Assembly (NCBI RefSeq): GCF_038446525.1
Contig: NZ_CP151792.1
Span: 2,170,001 to 2,234,000, forward strand
Source: Methanolobus sp. ZRKC5
GTDB lineage: Archaea; Halobacteriota; Methanosarcinia; Methanosarcinales; Methanosarcinaceae
DNA length: 64,000 nt
Direction: 5' to 3'
In this document: positions 62,000-64,000 of the stretch, piece after piece
Layout of the letters: each line of letters starts with the position of its first letter
How positions within the stretch are numbered: the stretch's first letter is position 1
The notes under the pieces: model-generated
What the model was told of the DNA's origin: nothing
Database searches by the model: none
What the model saw: the letters and a program-made list of their open reading frames with translations, nothing else
Made by a program: the position numbers and the translations under genes

Positions 62000-62175
62000 A
62001 CTATGAAGAAAGATTGCAGCAGATTGCAAAAGTCGTTGAGTAATCTGTTGTATGCTTTATTTAGTTTGGCAATCATCCATTAAATTTGTCTAGTTATATA
62101 ATTTGATGTATATGTTCAAATAAGTTTATTAAATCGTAAACTCAAAATAGAGCCGACTATGGAGGGGATTACATC

Positions 62176-64000
62176 ATTAGTCCTATAAAAGAAAAATTTG
62201 CCTGTTTAGTTGTAAATGGGAAAAAGCATGAACGTTCTGGGAATTCCTCAACTTTTGTATGGCTACCAGTTATTCTTATCCTTTTAACAATTTCACAAAT
62301 CGTGATTGTTTCGGCGACTAATAGTACTCCCGTTTTAGAGGTCATAGGCGACCGAACGGTCGATGAGGGCAGTTTATTATCCTTCACTTTGTCTGCAAGT
62401 GATTCAAATAATGATTCTCTGGTATTCTCCTCCTCCGGATTGCCGAATGGTTCAAATTTGAATGGAACCACGGGGTTATTTGAATGGCTCCCAAGCTATG
62501 AACAATCAGGCATCTATCTAATACAGTTTGTAGTTTCTGATGGTGGGAACATTGATTCTGAATATATAACGATAACCGTGAACAATGTCAATCGGTTACC
62601 TTTATTTTCTCCGATTTCTGATACTGCAATAAGTGAAAAAGCTCAGGCAACGTTGATACTTGAAGCATCTGATTCGGACAGTGATATTCTTGTTTTCTCA
62701 AAGGATGTGTCATTTGGAAATCTTCAGGGTAATGTTTTTACCTGGATGCCGGGTTACGATGACCAGGGTGAACATACTATTATCTTCACTGCAAATGATG
62801 GTTTTTCCTCAGTAACACAAACTTCAAGGATAAACGTTTCAAATGTAAACAGGGAGCCGGTGTTATACTCAATTGGTGACACTTCTGTTCCTCAGAATGC
62901 ACCTGTTACTATACAATTGAATGGCTATGATCCTGATGGTGACACTCTTAATTATTCTATCGTAGGTATCTTACCCGAGGGTGCATCTCTGGATGCAAAT
63001 ACTGGCCTTTTCCAATGGCCAAATGCTGAAACTCTAGGTTTTTCTTTCCTGCAGTTTAGTGTCGATGATGGTTTCGCTTCAAAAACAAGGACTGCGAAGA
63101 TCATAGTTGGCGATTCCAATTCCCCACCTGTCATAAACACTATAGATCCCCAGTTAATTGATGAAAATTCAGAGCTTTCATTTGAGATATCAGCTTCTGA
63201 TCCTGATGCTGACAAACTGAGTTTTTCCTATCCGGACAATCTTCCACCAGGATCTATCTTAACAATAACAAAGTCTTCAGTTCAATTTACGTGGACTCCT
63301 TCATATGAGCAGGCTGGTAATTACAAAATAGAATTCGGGGTTTCAGACAGTAGTACGTATGGCTATTCAGCATATGAAGTAGTAGACATTGTGGTTTTGG
63401 ATGTAAATCAAGCTCCTGTCATTGATTTAGTGAATGATTATACACTCAGTGAAAAAAATGTCCTTAATATTGATTTGAGTGCAAATGATCCTGATAATGA
63501 TGATTTTACATTCTCAACGAACAGTAGCTTTGGAACTGTAAGAGGCAATATGTTTACCTGGACCCCAGGTTATTCTGATGCTGGGGTGCATGATATATGG
63601 TTCACAGTATCTGATGGTAGCTTGAGCAATAGTACAAAATCAACTATTATCGTCAATGATGCCAATATGCCTCCAAAAATAAATTATGTAAGTCCGTTGG
63701 AGGTTTCTGAAAATGAAACGCTAACATTTTCCTTATCAGTCTATGATGAAGATCTAAATGATACTTTTACCTACGCTGCAATCGATTCTCCTTCAGGTGC
63801 TAACTTCAATAGTTCAACAGCTACTTTCGAGTGGACTCCTTCCAGTACTCAGCTGGGCAAATATTCTGTGGGTTTCTATGTGAACGATGGTGCTCTAGAT
63901 GATTATGAAACAATTTCAATAACCGTAGTCGAACCTTCTTTACCAGTCATTCCTACAAGTTCCAGCTCAGGAGGCGGTGGCAGTGGAGGCGGTGGTTCGA
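62176..64000 (+). CDS. Third cadherin/Ig-repeat surface protein, 3' end outside window
   Basis: An uninterrupted frame runs from a stop near 62137 to the window end. It encodes SPIKEKFACLVVNGKKHERS, a membrane-type segment (FVWLPVILILLTISQIVIVS), and six repeats (PVLEVIGDRTVDEGS; NRLPLFSPISDTAIS; NREPVLYSIGDTSVP; NSPPVINTIDPQLID; NQAPVIDLVNDYTLS; NMPPKINYVSPLEVS), then a Ser/Gly linker SSSSGGGGSGGGGS as in the other two proteins; the PGF-pre-PGF domain should follow outside. No ATG, GTG or TTG precedes the signal segment. GGAGGGG (62161-62167) lies eight bases before ATT (62176-62178), which I take as the start; ATC at 62173 is also possible. No cohesin-like domain is seen. Confidence 0.8.
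   Translation, partial: MSPIKEKFACLVVNGKKHERSGNSSTFVWLPVILILLTISQIVIVSATNSTPVLEVIGDRTVDEGSLLSFTLSASDSNNDSLVFSSSGLPNGSNLNGTTGLFEWLPSYEQSGIYLIQFVVSDGGNIDSEYITITVNNVNRLPLFSPISDTAISEKAQATLILEASDSDSDILVFSKDVSFGNLQGNVFTWMPGYDDQGEHTIIFTANDGFSSVTQTSRINVSNVNREPVLYSIGDTSVPQNAPVTIQLNGYDPDGDTLNYSIVGILPEGASLDANTGLFQWPNAETLGFSFLQFSVDDGFASKTRTAKIIVGDSNSPPVINTIDPQLIDENSELSFEISASDPDADKLSFSYPDNLPPGSILTITKSSVQFTWTPSYEQAGNYKIEFGVSDSSTYGYSAYEVVDIVVLDVNQAPVIDLVNDYTLSEKNVLNIDLSANDPDNDDFTFSTNSSFGTVRGNMFTWTPGYSDAGVHDIWFTVSDGSLSNSTKSTIIVNDANMPPKINYVSPLEVSENETLTFSLSVYDEDLNDTFTYAAIDSPSGANFNSSTATFEWTPSSTQLGKYSVGFYVNDGALDDYETISITVVEPSLPVIPTSSSSGGGGSGGGGS

Overview
The window is chromosomal DNA from a methanogenic archaeon of the family Methanosarcinaceae, most likely a methylotrophic genus close to Methanolobus or Methanococcoides. 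Evidence: a six-gene Rnf complex preceded by a multihaem cytochrome c (MmcA), archaeal replication and translation genes (PriS, GINS, RfcS, RPA, aIF2alpha, L44e, S27e, Nop10), an archaeal histone, DacZ, Cgi121 and PGF-pre-PGF type surface proteins. The genus is inferred, not proven. No rRNA or CRISPR array is seen.

Layout. 1-6.5 kb: accessory region with a truncated GAF sensor, CheW, a soluble chemoreceptor built from about 16 HAMP-like units (five near-identical 273-bp repeats), a winged-helix regulator, small mobile-element relics, an integrase remnant, and a tRNA-Ser(CGA) with an apparent 28-nt insertion in its D arm. 6.5-12 kb: minus-strand information-processing cluster priS, GINS, L44e, S27e, aIF2alpha, nop10, PAC2-family protein, EndoQ. 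12-15 kb: RqcH/NEMF and Pelota, two ribosome-rescue factors. 15-18 kb: small ORF, acetate-type transporter, first 1622-bp IS66-family element. 18-30 kb: DacZ, ThpR, ApbE, then the mmcA-rnfCDGEAB operon, RfcS, a membrane protein and a histone. 30-44 kb: flavodoxin, two RPA plus RPA-associated-protein operons, aldolase, a cation antiporter, regulators, a nitrilase-family gene split by a homopolymer frameshift, and a histidine kinase. 44-53 kb: LeuRS, a MITE, two small zinc ribbons, Cgi121, FBPase, an MtaB-type methylthiotransferase, a ClC protein. 53-64 kb: three large cadherin/Ig-repeat surface proteins, the first two separated by a second IS66 copy, the third running off the window.

Functional links. 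Rnf with MmcA couples ferredoxin oxidation to ion pumping, and the divergent ApbE would attach FMN to RnfD/RnfG. Cgi121 (t6A synthesis) and the MtaB-type enzyme (ms2t6A) act in sequence on tRNA. Aldolase and FBPase serve gluconeogenesis. The IS66 elements and the two about 195-bp MITEs share terminal inverted repeats; both IS66 copies and one MITE have perfect 8-bp target duplications, so the MITEs are probably mobilised by the IS66 transposase.

The most unusual pattern is a set of genes (IS66 transposase, rfcS, a histidine kinase, the last surface protein) whose conserved N-termini or signal peptides lie in frame upstream of any ATG/GTG/TTG. Purine-rich Shine-Dalgarno-like sequences precede ATT or ATA codons there, suggesting non-canonical initiation. 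Other points are a dnaX-like A AAA AAG slippery site joining the two halves of the nitrilase gene, eight haem motifs plus an EF-hand-like loop in MmcA, and several unlisted small genes.
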